A stretch of 35,121 bases of DNA from Bacteroidota bacterium. Lineage in GTDB: Bacteria > Bacteroidota > Bacteroidia > Chitinophagales > Chitinophagaceae. Below are positions 1-8,952 of the stretch, piece by piece. The notes under the pieces are model-generated. The model made no database searches. It was not told where the DNA came from and saw nothing but the letters and a program-made list of their open reading frames with translations. The position numbers were made by a program, and so were the translations under genes. The stretch is from contig JABDFN010000011.1 of the NCBI GenBank assembly GCA_013286485.1, forward strand, positions 1 through 35,121, written 5' to 3'. The stretch's first letter is position 1, and every line of letters begins with the position of its first letter.

Positions 1-1
1 A

Positions 2-571
2 AAAATAATTCTTTCAACTGATTCCTTCAGGCATATAGTACAGTACGCAGAATATAAATATTATACTGCGCATGTTATTAATAATTCAGTGAACGCCGCT
101 AATAATTACATCACTATCAATCGAGGTAGCAATGATGGTATCAAAGCAGGTATGGCAGTTATTACAGGCGTCGGTGCCGTAGGTAAAATAGTGCACGTGT
201 CATCTCATTTTTCAAGTGTAATATCTATACTCAGCGTAAGACAACCTGTAAGCGCTAAGTTGAAAGATGGTAGCTATGGGTATATTACCTGGGATGGTGA
301 AACCCCCGATGTAGTAGTGATGAAAGATGTGGCTCCGCAGATAAGAGTAAGTAAAGGCGACTCTGTATTTACTACTAATTATTCGTTCTTCCCGGCAGAC
401 ATTATGATAGGAACTGTATACAAGATAGAAGTGATCAAAAAAAACAACATGCAACTATTATATGTGCACCCATCTGTAAATTTCAGGAATCTGCAATATG
501 TGTATGTTGTTGAAAATAAATTTGCAGAAGAACGAAAAAAACTGGAAGATTCTGTAAAGACAAAACCATGA
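2..571 (+). CDS. mreC: Rod shape-determining protein MreC (C-terminal part, cut by window edge)
   Basis: MreC is the periplasmic scaffold of the Rod elongation complex, linking MreB to peptidoglycan synthases. The ORF track starts at GTG 89, but the frame is open back to base 2 and the extra residues (ending YTAHVINNSV) continue the family pattern, so GTG 89 is an internal codon and the gene is 5'-truncated by the window. Visible MreC hallmarks are NNYITINRGSNDGI, GMAVITGVGAVGKIV and the late GDSVFTT...FPADIMIGTV block, which belong to the paired beta-barrel domains. The stop overlaps the mreD start in an ATGA arrangement, the usual mreC-mreD coupling. Confidence 0.95.
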   Translation, partial: KIILSTDSFRHIVQYAEYKYYTAHVINNSVNAANNYITINRGSNDGIKAGMAVITGVGAVGKIVHVSSHFSSVISILSVRQPVSAKLKDGSYGYITWDGETPDVVVMKDVAPQIRVSKGDSVFTTNYSFFPADIMIGTVYKIEVIKKNNMQLLYVHPSVNFRNLQYVYVVENKFAEERKKLEDSVKTKP

Positions 572-1110
572 ACAGCTATGTAAAAAATATGGTTCGCTTT
601 TGCGTTATAATGCTTATTCAGATATTTATTCTGAATAAAATAACGCTGCAATGGTGGTTGCAACCGGCAGGCTTTCCTATTTTCATTCCATATGTTTACC
701 CACTGTTTATATTATTGTTACCTTTTGATACTTCAGTAGTAACATTATTAATACTGGGCTTTATTACCGGCCTTACAGTAGATATATTTACCGGCACAGC
801 CGGTATGCATGCCTGTGCTACAGTTTTGCTTGCCTATCTGCGCACCAATGTGCTGAATGCTTTATTAGCTAAAAATCCGTCTGAATACTATAGCCAATCA
901 CCATCTATTAAGAATATGGGCTGGATGCCGTTTTTGGTGTACAGTGGTTTTTTAATACTACTTCATCATATTGTTTTCTTTATAGTCGAGCTATGGAGCC
1001 TGAATAACATAGGGTATTTGATGCTAAAAATAGTTGCTTCTGCACTTACTTCCCTATTGTTTATTATTGCATACATCCTTCTTTTCACCAGGCAAACTGC
1101 TAGCAGGTAG
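568..1110 (+). CDS. mreD: Rod shape-determining protein MreD
   Basis: MreD is a small integral membrane partner of MreC in the Rod system. The 180-residue product has about five hydrophobic segments: near residues 8-25, 40-58, 60-80, 120-140 and 150-175. It also carries the family's glycine-rich GFITGLTVDIFTG stretch after the second helix. The length fits Bacteroidota MreD. The start ATG overlaps the mreC stop by four bases, which implies translational coupling. Identification rests on position, length, topology and this motif. Confidence 0.9.
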   Translation: MNSYVKNMVRFCVIMLIQIFILNKITLQWWLQPAGFPIFIPYVYPLFILLLPFDTSVVTLLILGFITGLTVDIFTGTAGMHACATVLLAYLRTNVLNALLAKNPSEYYSQSPSIKNMGWMPFLVYSGFLILLHHIVFFIVELWSLNNIGYLMLKIVASALTSLLFIIAYILLFTRQTASR

Positions 1111-1167
1111 TAATATATTGCTTAGAAAGTAATAATTTAGAGCGATTTTTATATTTATTGTGTCTGC

Positions 1168-1857
1168 ATGAAAAAAGTGGCGATCCTTCAGTCGAATTAT
1201 ATACCCTGGAAAGGCTATTTCGATATGATTAAAATGGTTGATGAATTTATTTTATATGATGACATGCAGTATACAAAGCGTGATTGGAGAAACAGAAATA
1301 AAATAAAAACGCCTAACGGATTGCAATGGTTAACCGTCCCTGTAGAAGTAAAAGGTAAATATTTTCAGAAGATAAATGAAACCCTGGTTTCTGAGGGCAA
1401 TTGGGCCAAGGATCATTGGAATACTATAAAAGGGTTTTATGGTAAGGCTAAATACTTTAAAGAATATAAAGAGCCATTCGAAGCATTTTATTTAACCACA
1501 CAGGAAAAATACCTGAGCCGTATCAACTTTGAGTTAATAAATATTGTGAACGAAATATTAGGTATAAAAACTAAAATAAGCTGGTCATCAGATTATACTA
1601 TAGTAGATGGTAAAACAGAAAGGTTGCTTAATTTAGTACAACAGGCAAATGGAACTGAATATATATCAGGACCTGCTGCTAAGGACTACATAGTTGAAGA
1701 TCTTTTTAAAGAAGCAGGTATACAACTAAGCTGGATGGATTATTCGGGGTATAATGAATATGAACAACTATATCCCCCTTTTGAACACGGCGTAACAGTT
1801 TTAGACCTGATATTTAATGAAGGCGAAAATGCGAAACAATTTATGAAGAGTTTATAA
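1168..1857 (+). CDS. WbqC-family protein
   Basis: The 229-residue product opens with KKVAILQSNYIPWKGYFDMI and continues with DEFILYDDMQYTKRDWRNRN, the signature of the WbqC family (PF08889). These proteins are recurrent in O-antigen and other surface-polysaccharide clusters; their biochemical role is poorly defined, though an acyl/aminoacyl-transfer or glycan-modifying role is often supposed. It is the first gene of a compact plus-strand cluster, 57 bases after mreD, and its stop is immediately followed by the next start. No signal peptide or membrane segment is seen, so it is probably cytoplasmic. The family call is firm; the function is open. Confidence 0.88.
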   Translation: MKKVAILQSNYIPWKGYFDMIKMVDEFILYDDMQYTKRDWRNRNKIKTPNGLQWLTVPVEVKGKYFQKINETLVSEGNWAKDHWNTIKGFYGKAKYFKEYKEPFEAFYLTTQEKYLSRINFELINIVNEILGIKTKISWSSDYTIVDGKTERLLNLVQQANGTEYISGPAAKDYIVEDLFKEAGIQLSWMDYSGYNEYEQLYPPFEHGVTVLDLIFNEGENAKQFMKSL

Positions 1858-2475
1858 ATGGCGGACAACATTCTGGATTCGGTTAATAATTATTACACTG
1901 AGAAAATAAAAGAACATGGTGTAAGCCCGCGCGGAGTGGATTGGAATTCCACTGAGTCGCAAGAGCTTAGGTTTGAACAATTATGTAAAGTGATTAATGA
2001 TAAGAATAGTTTTTCAATTTTAGATTATGGTTGTGGTTACGGAGCCTTGTTGCAATATTTAAATAAGTCCGGTTATAACAGTAGCTATTATGGGTTTGAC
2101 ATCTCTGATGAGATGATAGCGCAGGCAAAAAAATCAAATGGCAATGATAATGCGGTATGGACAACAAAACTTGCAAGTGAAGAAACATTTGATTACACAA
2201 TTGCCAGTGGTATTTTTAATGTGCGACTTGGAACGAATGATGCAGATTGGACAAATTATATACAAGAAACCCTTACGACATTGAATAAGTACAGCAAAAA
2301 AGGATTTTCATTTAATATGCTTACTTCTTATTCTGATAAGGAGTACATGCGTGATTATCTTTTTTATGCAAACCCGGCTTACTTTTTTGATTTTTGTAAA
2401 AAGAAATTTTCAAAGTATGTAGCTGTATTGCATGATTACCCTTTATATGAGTTTACAATACTTGTAAGAAAATAA
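1858..2475 (+). CDS. SAM-dependent class I methyltransferase
   Basis: This 205-residue protein has the SAM-binding motif I as SILDYGCGYGALL (about residues 53-65), followed by an acidic end of beta-2 (YYGFDISDEMI). This is a standard Rossmann-like methyltransferase core. It starts at the base after the WbqC-family stop, so the two are probably translated together. The substrate cannot be read from the sequence; the context suggests a sugar or lipid-linked glycan intermediate. The length is short but complete for the fold. Confidence 0.82.
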   Translation: MADNILDSVNNYYTEKIKEHGVSPRGVDWNSTESQELRFEQLCKVINDKNSFSILDYGCGYGALLQYLNKSGYNSSYYGFDISDEMIAQAKKSNGNDNAVWTTKLASEETFDYTIASGIFNVRLGTNDADWTNYIQETLTTLNKYSKKGFSFNMLTSYSDKEYMRDYLFYANPAYFFDFCKKKFSKYVAVLHDYPLYEFTILVRK

Positions 2476-2507
2476 TAACATCAATTAAAATAACTAAATC
2501 AAGTTAT

Positions 2508-3275
2508 ATGCAGAAAAAACATGAATCTGCCATCATCACTTATTCAAGCGAGGAAAGCATAGACGCAAGAAAAGAATTATTTAATATTTTTAATACATAT
2601 CCTGGTACAGATGAGGAAAAAGAAAGGTCCTTAGGGTTATTTATCAGAGGCTCATTATTAGCAAGGATATTTGCAATAAGAGAATTGTATGAAAAAATTG
2701 TAATGCTACCTGGCGTTATAATAGATCTGGGTACATGGAGAGGCCAAACAGCTGTTATTTGTGAAAATTTAAGAGCAATCTTTGAACCACTTCATTTGAA
2801 TAGACGCATAATTTGTTTTGATACATTCGAAGGATATAAAGGGTTTTCAGAAAAAGATAAAGCAACTGACTTGCATAAAGACGGAACCTATTCAGTTGGT
2901 GAAGATTATTCGGAACTTTTAAATGAATTGTTGATAATCCATGAAAAAAATAATGCAATGGGACATAATTTTGGTAAGCATAAAGTTATAAAAGGTGATT
3001 GTCGCATAACACTACCAAATTATTTTAAAGAAAATGCTAATGAGGTTGTGTCCCTTGCCTTTTTTGATGTTAATGCATATGATCCTACATTAGAAGGATT
3101 TCAAGCAATATATAATAGAATGGTACCGGGTGGGGTCATTGCTTTTTGGCAGCTAACTAGAAATGTAATTCAAGCAGAAGGAAGGGTATATGCTGAAAAA
3201 ATATTAAATCAATATAACCATATTATAAATAGATCACAATTTTACCCTGGGCTCTGTTATATTGTAAAAAAATAG
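2508..3275 (+). CDS. TylF/macrocin-type O-methyltransferase
   Basis: Motifs IIDLGTWRGQTA (about residues 71-82) and ICFDTFEGYKGF (about 102-113) match the TylF/macrocin O-methyltransferase family (PF05711), metal-dependent enzymes that methylate hydroxyls of sugars such as 6-deoxyhexoses. The late AFFDVNAYDPT segment contains an acidic cluster where the family places metal ligands. At 255 residues it has family length. It lies 32 bases after the preceding methyltransferase and 4 bases before the oxidoreductase, and is noticeably AT-rich. In this cluster it may O-methylate the sugar made with the WecE-type aminotransferase; that is inference. Confidence 0.8.
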   Translation: MQKKHESAIITYSSEESIDARKELFNIFNTYPGTDEEKERSLGLFIRGSLLARIFAIRELYEKIVMLPGVIIDLGTWRGQTAVICENLRAIFEPLHLNRRIICFDTFEGYKGFSEKDKATDLHKDGTYSVGEDYSELLNELLIIHEKNNAMGHNFGKHKVIKGDCRITLPNYFKENANEVVSLAFFDVNAYDPTLEGFQAIYNRMVPGGVIAFWQLTRNVIQAEGRVYAEKILNQYNHIINRSQFYPGLCYIVKK

Positions 3276-3279
3276 TCTC

Positions 3280-4686
3280 ATGGAGGTTGTAATTGTTGGA
3301 AACGGAATTTTAGGATTAACTGCTGCTTATAAATTAATAAACAGGGATAAGGATATACGTATTAGTATCATTGGACCTGACAATAATAAGGGTTGTGCAT
3401 CACTTGCGGCAGCAGCTATGTTCAATTCTTTTGCTGAACTGGATGGCCACACTCTTTCTAATGAAATAGATAGGAAAAAATTCCTGTTCAACAAATCTGC
3501 TACTCCATATTGGCCAGATTTATTGCAACAATTAGAACATGAATCAGGTAGAAAAATAGAACATGGCTTTGGTACGTTTATTATCAATAATCATGTTTCA
3601 GATGATCTTGAGGACGAAAATTTTGATGCTATTTTAAATGGCCTAAGGGAATTTTATGAACCTTATGAAGTTATTGCACCCAATTCTATTCCCAAATATA
3701 AACCAGCTGCGGCTGCAAGAGCGGGAAGAGCAATATTTATTAACAGGGAGGGTTGGGTAAACCCGATTTCTTTAATGGCAGGATTAAAAGAAATACTTTT
3801 TAAAAGCGGACGTGTAAAATTTGTAAATGACTATTGCAATAAACTGTATAGAAAGGGGGATTTGGTTTCTTCGGTCATGCTTGCAAGTGGTATATTAGTT
3901 TCAGGAGATGTATATATCCTTTCGCCTGGTGCTACATTTACCAATATCATAAATGAATCTAATTTAGAACTGGATTTTCTGAAAATTTTTTATGGTGTGG
4001 GTTGCAGTTTATTGCTGAGAACAGGACCAGACACCTTACCTAATTGTATAAGAACTCCTAATAGGGGTTTGGCTTGTGGTGTTTACTCTGCCCCTCAAAA
4101 TCAGACAGATACTTTGGTAGGTGCAAGCAATTTAATATCTCCTGAGCCTTTTGAAAATGCTAGAATTACTAGCGTATATACTCTTTTAAAATCGGCAATG
4201 GAACAGATCAATTCAGATTATTATCGCAGTGATCTAGTAAAAGTGAATGTAGGCTGGAGGCCAACCTCGGAAGATACATTGCCCATGATAGGCAAGACCT
4301 CTATAACTAACTTGATAGTAGCTACTGGAACAAAAAGAGATGGGTTGCATTGCTCACCTGTTATTTCGGATTATCTTGCTGATATTATTCTTACGGGAAA
4401 ATCTGAACAGGATATGAAATTATATACACCCGAACGTGAACCAGTACGTATGTACACAAGGGAAGAAGCCATTCAAATAACTGTAAGGCATACTATTAAC
4501 GCTGCTTATCAGCATGATTTTATTCCATCAAAAGGAAGAATGGTTGAAGATTTAGAAAAATATTATTCTGATGATTTGAATAAATTACATGACCAGGTAG
4601 GTGCTTATGATTGGGGTATCCCACCTGAAATGATTAATATGTATCGATATGGGCATATATCCAACCGAAAAACAGTTTTACAATAA
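3280..4686 (+). CDS. FAD-dependent oxidoreductase (DAO family)
   Basis: The N-terminus MEVVIVGNGILGLTAAYKL is the dinucleotide-binding GxGxxG of D-amino-acid-oxidase-like flavoproteins. Near the C-terminal third GWRPTSEDTLPMIG and VATGTKRDGL complete the DAO (PF01266) FAD-binding core. At 468 residues it is longer than simple DAO enzymes because of a roughly 80-residue C-terminal helical extension (from about residue 385). The substrate is unknown; an amine or amino-sugar is plausible given the glycan cluster. It is packed between the TylF-like gene and the GT2 gene with gaps of four and two bases. Confidence 0.82.
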   Translation: MEVVIVGNGILGLTAAYKLINRDKDIRISIIGPDNNKGCASLAAAAMFNSFAELDGHTLSNEIDRKKFLFNKSATPYWPDLLQQLEHESGRKIEHGFGTFIINNHVSDDLEDENFDAILNGLREFYEPYEVIAPNSIPKYKPAAAARAGRAIFINREGWVNPISLMAGLKEILFKSGRVKFVNDYCNKLYRKGDLVSSVMLASGILVSGDVYILSPGATFTNIINESNLELDFLKIFYGVGCSLLLRTGPDTLPNCIRTPNRGLACGVYSAPQNQTDTLVGASNLISPEPFENARITSVYTLLKSAMEQINSDYYRSDLVKVNVGWRPTSEDTLPMIGKTSITNLIVATGTKRDGLHCSPVISDYLADIILTGKSEQDMKLYTPEREPVRMYTREEAIQITVRHTINAAYQHDFIPSKGRMVEDLEKYYSDDLNKLHDQVGAYDWGIPPEMINMYRYGHISNRKTVLQ

Positions 4687-4688
4687 TA

Positions 4689-5615
4689 ATGGATAAGATA
4701 TCAATAGTCACATCTTTATACCGTTCGTCTCCTTATGTTGATGATTTTTATTATCAGCATTTGGATTGTATAAAGAAAATGAACGTTGATTATGAATTTG
4801 TATTTGTGGACGACGGCTATCCTGATGATGCAGCTGCAAAAGTAGAGGCTTTGATACGGAAAGATTCCAAAGTAAAACTTATCCTCCTATCCCGCAATTT
4901 TGGACAATATGCAGCTATGTTTGCCGGTATGGCTAATGCCGAAGGTGATTATATTTATGCAACTGATAGTGATTTGGAAGAAGAACCACAAAATATTATT
5001 TCGATGTACAATATTTTAATGGAAAATAAAGATATTGACGTTGTTTATGGAGTATTGAAAAAAAGAGATGGTGGTATTATAAGGGGGTTTTTAGGAAAAA
5101 TTTTTTTTGTAATACTCGATAGTTTGTCGGATGTTAAAATTCCACGTAATCAAGGTTGGCAAAGAGTAATGAGTAAAAGATATGTAAAAGCATTATTACA
5201 ATACAACGAAGCTGAAACATTACCTGCAGGACTAATGATATTAGCAGGGTTTAAGCAGCATCCTATTATAATGGACAAAAATTATAAAGGAAGCACGAGC
5301 TATACTTTTAGAAAAAGGTTGAGGCTTGCTTTAAATTCCATTACGGCGTTTTCAGCTAAGCCGCTCATTTTTATTGGCCTATTAGGCATATCAATTACAC
5401 TAATAACATTTGTTGTTTTGATCCTTGCAATTGTTAGAAAATTTTTTGTCGCAGATTTTCAAATAGGTTGGCTTTCTATTATTACTTCCATATGGTTAAT
5501 TGGGGGTATTATCCTTGCTTCAGTTGGTATTATCGGTATTTATCTTGCTAAAATATTTAACCAGGTAAAAAACAGGCCATTGTATATAATTAAGTCTATA
5601 GTTAAAAGCGCATAA
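4689..5615 (+). CDS. GT2 glycosyltransferase with C-terminal membrane anchor (DPM1/GtrB type)
   Basis: A 308-residue GT2 enzyme: the nucleotide-sugar site shows VFVDDGYPDD (about residues 38-47) and ATDSDLEEEP (about 91-100), with SRNFGQYAAMFAGM between them, as in polyprenyl-phosphate sugar transferases. Two hydrophobic hairpins near residues 225-250 and 258-290 anchor it in the inner membrane with the catalytic domain in the cytoplasm. The likely job is transfer of a sugar to undecaprenyl phosphate or to a lipid-linked glycan. It is followed directly by the aminotransferase gene. Confidence 0.88.
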   Translation: MDKISIVTSLYRSSPYVDDFYYQHLDCIKKMNVDYEFVFVDDGYPDDAAAKVEALIRKDSKVKLILLSRNFGQYAAMFAGMANAEGDYIYATDSDLEEEPQNIISMYNILMENKDIDVVYGVLKKRDGGIIRGFLGKIFFVILDSLSDVKIPRNQGWQRVMSKRYVKALLQYNEAETLPAGLMILAGFKQHPIIMDKNYKGSTSYTFRKRLRLALNSITAFSAKPLIFIGLLGISITLITFVVLILAIVRKFFVADFQIGWLSIITSIWLIGGIILASVGIIGIYLAKIFNQVKNRPLYIIKSIVKSA

Positions 5616-6746
5616 ATGATCGGTTTTAATAAGCCATATCTCACAGGTAAAGAAGGCCATTATATTTACCAGGCGGTCTTATCAGGCAAAATATCCGGTG
5701 ATGGCGTGTTTACTAAACATTGTCATGATTTCTTTGAAAAAAGATATGGGTTCAAAAAATGTTTGCTTACTACATCTTGCACTGATGCGCTCGAAATGGC
5801 TGCACTGCTGCTGAATATACAACCGGGCGATGAGATAATTATGCCTTCTTATACATTTGTTTCCACAGCAAATGCTTTTGTTTTAAGAGGAGCTAAAATT
5901 ATATTTGCCGATAGTGATAAAAAAAATCCTAATATAGATGCGGATAAACTTCAAGCATTAATTACAGATAAAACCAAGGCAATTGTAGTTGTTCATTACG
6001 CAGGCATTGCTTGTGATATGGACAAAATAATGCAGATAGCAGAGCAAAATAATTTGTATGTAATTGAGGATGCTGCACAGGCGATAGACAGTTATTACAA
6101 GGATAAGCCATTAGGTGGTATTGGTCATATGGGTGCTTTTTCTTTTCATGAAACAAAAAACATCATGTCCGGCGAAGGGGGAATGTTGGTAATAAATGAT
6201 GATAAATTTGTCGACAGGGCTGAAATAATAAGAGAAAAGGGTACAAACCGTTCTGCTTTTTTTAGAGGGGAAATAGATAAATATGGATGGGTAGACATGG
6301 GTAGCTCATTTTTGCCTTCCGATATTATTGCGGCGTTTTTGTATGCTCAATTGGAAAACATAGATGTTATACAAACCAGGCGAAAAGAAATTTGGAATGA
6401 ATATTTTAAGGGACTTGCATCTCTGCAGGAAAGAAAATTATTGAAACTACCATATCTTCCGGAATATGCTACCAATAACGCTCATATGTTTTATGTAGTA
6501 TGCAGGAATGCAGGCGAACGGGAAGGACTTATAAGTGCGTTAAAAAGTAAAAATATATTTGCTGTTTTTCATTACTTGTCATTACACAAATCAGCATATT
6601 ATCATAATAAACATGACGACCGTGATTTGCCAATGAGTGATCAGTATAGTGATTGCCTGGTAAGATTACCAATGTATTTTGAACTTAGTAATAGCGAGGT
6701 GAGAGAAATAACACAAGCAATTCAACAGTTTTATGAACTTACCTGA
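5616..6746 (+). CDS. wecE: dTDP-4-amino-4,6-dideoxygalactose transaminase-like (WecE/RffA)
   Basis: A 376-residue PLP-dependent DegT/DnrJ/EryC1/StrS aminotransferase. Long stretches agree with enterobacterial WecE as I recall it, for example PGDEIIMPSYTFVSTANAFV, VHYAG and EIIREKGTNRS...FFRG. The PLP-binding lysine is Lys181 in SFHETKNIMSGEGG, and EDAAQ supplies the ring-stacking aspartate. The enzyme would convert dTDP-4-keto-6-deoxyglucose to dTDP-4-amino-4,6-dideoxygalactose. No rmlA/rmlB or N-acetyltransferase is in the window, so the precursor must come from elsewhere. The 3' end overlaps the next gene by 14 bases. Confidence 0.9.
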   Translation: MIGFNKPYLTGKEGHYIYQAVLSGKISGDGVFTKHCHDFFEKRYGFKKCLLTTSCTDALEMAALLLNIQPGDEIIMPSYTFVSTANAFVLRGAKIIFADSDKKNPNIDADKLQALITDKTKAIVVVHYAGIACDMDKIMQIAEQNNLYVIEDAAQAIDSYYKDKPLGGIGHMGAFSFHETKNIMSGEGGMLVINDDKFVDRAEIIREKGTNRSAFFRGEIDKYGWVDMGSSFLPSDIIAAFLYAQLENIDVIQTRRKEIWNEYFKGLASLQERKLLKLPYLPEYATNNAHMFYVVCRNAGEREGLISALKSKNIFAVFHYLSLHKSAYYHNKHDDRDLPMSDQYSDCLVRLPMYFELSNSEVREITQAIQQFYELT

Positions 6747-7617
6747 ATGGTTACCTGTTTTAACAGATCCTGATACAAAAACTCCTCTATTGTTAGAAGG
6801 TGATAATCTCACCAATAAGGATGGGAAGAAATTCCCTGTGGTTGATGGGAAACCCGATTTTTTAGGTAAAATAGAGGAATCTAAATTCAGCGCCCAACGA
6901 GACTCATTAGATAATATCAAAACGCTATTCAAAAACTTACTCGGCAAGCATTATACGAAGCTCATCTATCTTGTCTCTCCTGTATATCCTACAATACATT
7001 GGAAAACATTGACCACATACTTTACTTATGCTTGTAAAAGGGCAATAAAAAATAAAAAGTATGTGATACAAATAGGTAGTGGAAATGCAAGAATTGCAGA
7101 TAGCATTCTGAATGTAGATATATTCAACTATCCCGAAGTAGATATGGTGGCCGATTGCACCAAATTGCCTTTTGCTGATAACAGTATAGATTGTGTAATA
7201 AGCAGTGCTGTTTTAGAACATGTTTCGAATCCTGAAGCGTTTATTATTGAAGCAAACCGAGTGTTAAAAACGGGAGGTACTATCATTACAGGAGTACCGT
7301 TCATACAAGGCTTTCATGCATCGCCCAATGATTATTACCGCTGGACAAATAAGGGCCTGGTAAGTTTTCATGAAAAACATAATTTTATTTGCGAAGAGAT
7401 AAAGCCACTAGGGGGCCCTACCTCGGGCTTTTTATGGATACTACAGGAATGGCTTGCAATTGTTCTTTCTTTCAATATTGGATTATTATATAAATTCTGG
7501 TGGATAGTTTTTACAATTGTATTAATGCCATTGAAATACCTTGATATTCTTCTGCTTAATTATAAAGAAGCAGATAAGATCAATTCATTCTACCTATATA
7601 TCGGTAATAAACAATAG
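6733..7617 (+). CDS. SAM methyltransferase with N-terminal Trm112-like domain
   Basis: Residues 1-45 (PEWLPVLTDPDTKTPLLLEG, then KFPVVDGKPDFLG) resemble the Trm112/UPF0434 zinc-ribbon-like domain without obvious cysteines. A type-11 methyltransferase follows: VIQIGSGNARIADSIL is motif I, FADNSIDCVISSAVLEHV is the acidic/motif IV region, and ANRVLKTGGTIITGVP follows. A C-terminal hydrophobic stretch (about residues 240-270) may touch the membrane. It overlaps wecE by 14 bases and closes the glycan cluster. Its stop lies only 3 bases from the stop of the convergent phage tail-fibre gene. Confidence 0.83.
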   Translation: MNLPEWLPVLTDPDTKTPLLLEGDNLTNKDGKKFPVVDGKPDFLGKIEESKFSAQRDSLDNIKTLFKNLLGKHYTKLIYLVSPVYPTIHWKTLTTYFTYACKRAIKNKKYVIQIGSGNARIADSILNVDIFNYPEVDMVADCTKLPFADNSIDCVISSAVLEHVSNPEAFIIEANRVLKTGGTIITGVPFIQGFHASPNDYYRWTNKGLVSFHEKHNFICEEIKPLGGPTSGFLWILQEWLAIVLSFNIGLLYKFWWIVFTIVLMPLKYLDILLLNYKEADKINSFYLYIGNKQ

Positions 7618-7620
7618 CTA

Positions 7621-8490
7621 TTATATTGAATAATAATGATTTATATTACTATCTAGGGCATTGTTATTATTTGTTGGATATAATATTACTTCTTTCATTG
7701 ACCCCCATAAGCCGTAAAAACCAGTATTGGATGTAGTGCCGATCGATAAGATATTGCTATTGAGACTCGATGGGTTAGTTCCCGTAATTGTATAAGGGCT
7801 GTTTTCAATACTGTTAAATCTTAATTTAAAAGTCCCATCTGTTTGAATGGTACTGAAATTAGACCATTGTGTATTTATTAAATAGTATGTATTCGTAATT
7901 TTATTTGAATTTCCATCAATTGTACGAGATGATCCTGCACTAAACTCACCTTTAAGCCAGCTACCTATAAAGGTTTTAGTGAATGAAAGGTTTACCATAT
8001 AATTTGAACCATCACCTTGACTTATTAATACATCCCAAATATTATTGCCTCCAGAATTATTGTCATTGGCTTTTGCAACTACATAAATGCTGCCCCCACC
8101 GATATACTGAAAACCATTGCTAAATGAATTGCAAACTAAACCTGTATACGAATGAGAACCCGTATCAAAAAACGAGAGTTGCATGCCATCACAAATAGGT
8201 TGTTTAGCTATAGTTGTTTGACCCACATCCTTTCCGTTCCCACTTTGATCATACCATGTTCTTACATAAGCGGTACTTACACCTACAAAGGCATTAAATG
8301 CTGTTATATCAAAATTGTTAGTGTCTGTAAAGTATATGTCCTGTTCTGCATTATCACTACTGCGACGTACTCTTATCGCCGGGCCATTATACAACCCACT
8401 TAATCTTCTTAATGAATACGCAGCACATGCGCCCGGATTTTCATCGAGTACTAATATGGGTGGACCACCCCATCCAAATGTTGTTATCAT
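7621..8490 (-). CDS. Tail-fibre tip protein with AbfB/GH54-like domain
   Basis: I place the start at 8490, because the upstream gene ends in ATGA there; the track's start at 8514 would add eight residues inside that gene. The first half reads AYSLRRLSGLYNGPAIRVRR then FVGVSTAYVRTWYDQSGNGK, a pattern of the alpha-L-arabinofuranosidase B (GH54) lectin-like fold. The second half looks like a LamG/concanavalin-type beta-sandwich. It is the last gene of the tail operon, where host-recognition proteins usually sit, so a glycan-binding or glycan-cleaving receptor role is likely. Whether catalytic acids are retained cannot be judged by eye. Confidence 0.65.
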   Translation of the reverse strand: MITTFGWGGPPILVLDENPGACAAYSLRRLSGLYNGPAIRVRRSSDNAEQDIYFTDTNNFDITAFNAFVGVSTAYVRTWYDQSGNGKDVGQTTIAKQPICDGMQLSFFDTGSHSYTGLVCNSFSNGFQYIGGGSIYVVAKANDNNSGGNNIWDVLISQGDGSNYMVNLSFTKTFIGSWLKGEFSAGSSRTIDGNSNKITNTYYLINTQWSNFSTIQTDGTFKLRFNSIENSPYTITGTNPSSLNSNILSIGTTSNTGFYGLWGSMKEVILYPTNNNNALDSNINHYYSI

Positions 8491-8930
8491 GTAAATTTTT
8501 TGTTTAAGAGCCAATAATAATAAGTGCCATCATAAAAACAACTTAAGAGGTCAATACTGTTTGCTGTAGTTGATAGTGATATTGCACCGGCACCTGAGTT
8601 TACTACTTTGCTTCCGGAGGGTAGGGCCAAAGTTCTGCCCCCGGTGCTATCTTGTACTATTATCAAGGTGGCAAACTGGCCGGCACTCATATTTGCAATT
8701 GAAAGCGTTCTGTTGCCAGCTAAAGTGATCGTTGCATTGGTCCCATTGCTCATATCCCAGGCAATCGTAGCGGCATCAGTAAGCGTTTGTACCCCAAAAG
8801 TGATATTTGCAACTGGTACGGTGTCTCCTTTCAGAAAGACACTATCCATCATATCGCTAAACTGACTTTGAGTGGGCTGTGCCCCTGTAGTAAAATAATT
8901 TTTTAGCTGCGTTCTTGTTTTTATTGCCAT
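8487..8930 (-). CDS. Small tail-fibre/receptor-adaptor protein
   Basis: This 147-residue protein has a helical N-terminus (TRTQLKNYFTTGAQPTQSQFSDMMDSV) that resembles the baseplate-attachment start of many Bacteroidota phage fibres. A threonine/glycine-rich beta region follows, with NATITLAGNRTLSIANMSAGQ and GRTLALPSGSK, typical of beta-helical fibre shafts. It lies 22 bases after the preceding fibre gene and overlaps the AbfB-like gene by four bases. Cytoplasmic until assembly; no signal peptide. The fibre role is inferred from composition and position. Confidence 0.65.
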   Translation of the reverse strand: MAIKTRTQLKNYFTTGAQPTQSQFSDMMDSVFLKGDTVPVANITFGVQTLTDAATIAWDMSNGTNATITLAGNRTLSIANMSAGQFATLIIVQDSTGGRTLALPSGSKVVNSGAGAISLSTTANSIDLLSCFYDGTYYYWLLNKKFT

Positions 8931-8952
8931 TTCAAAAGGGTTTAATTATTAA

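Noticed and set aside
7600-7640. att site at the left edge
   Set aside because: No direct repeat shared with the right edge (28840-29320) was found by eye and no tRNA or integrase is near.
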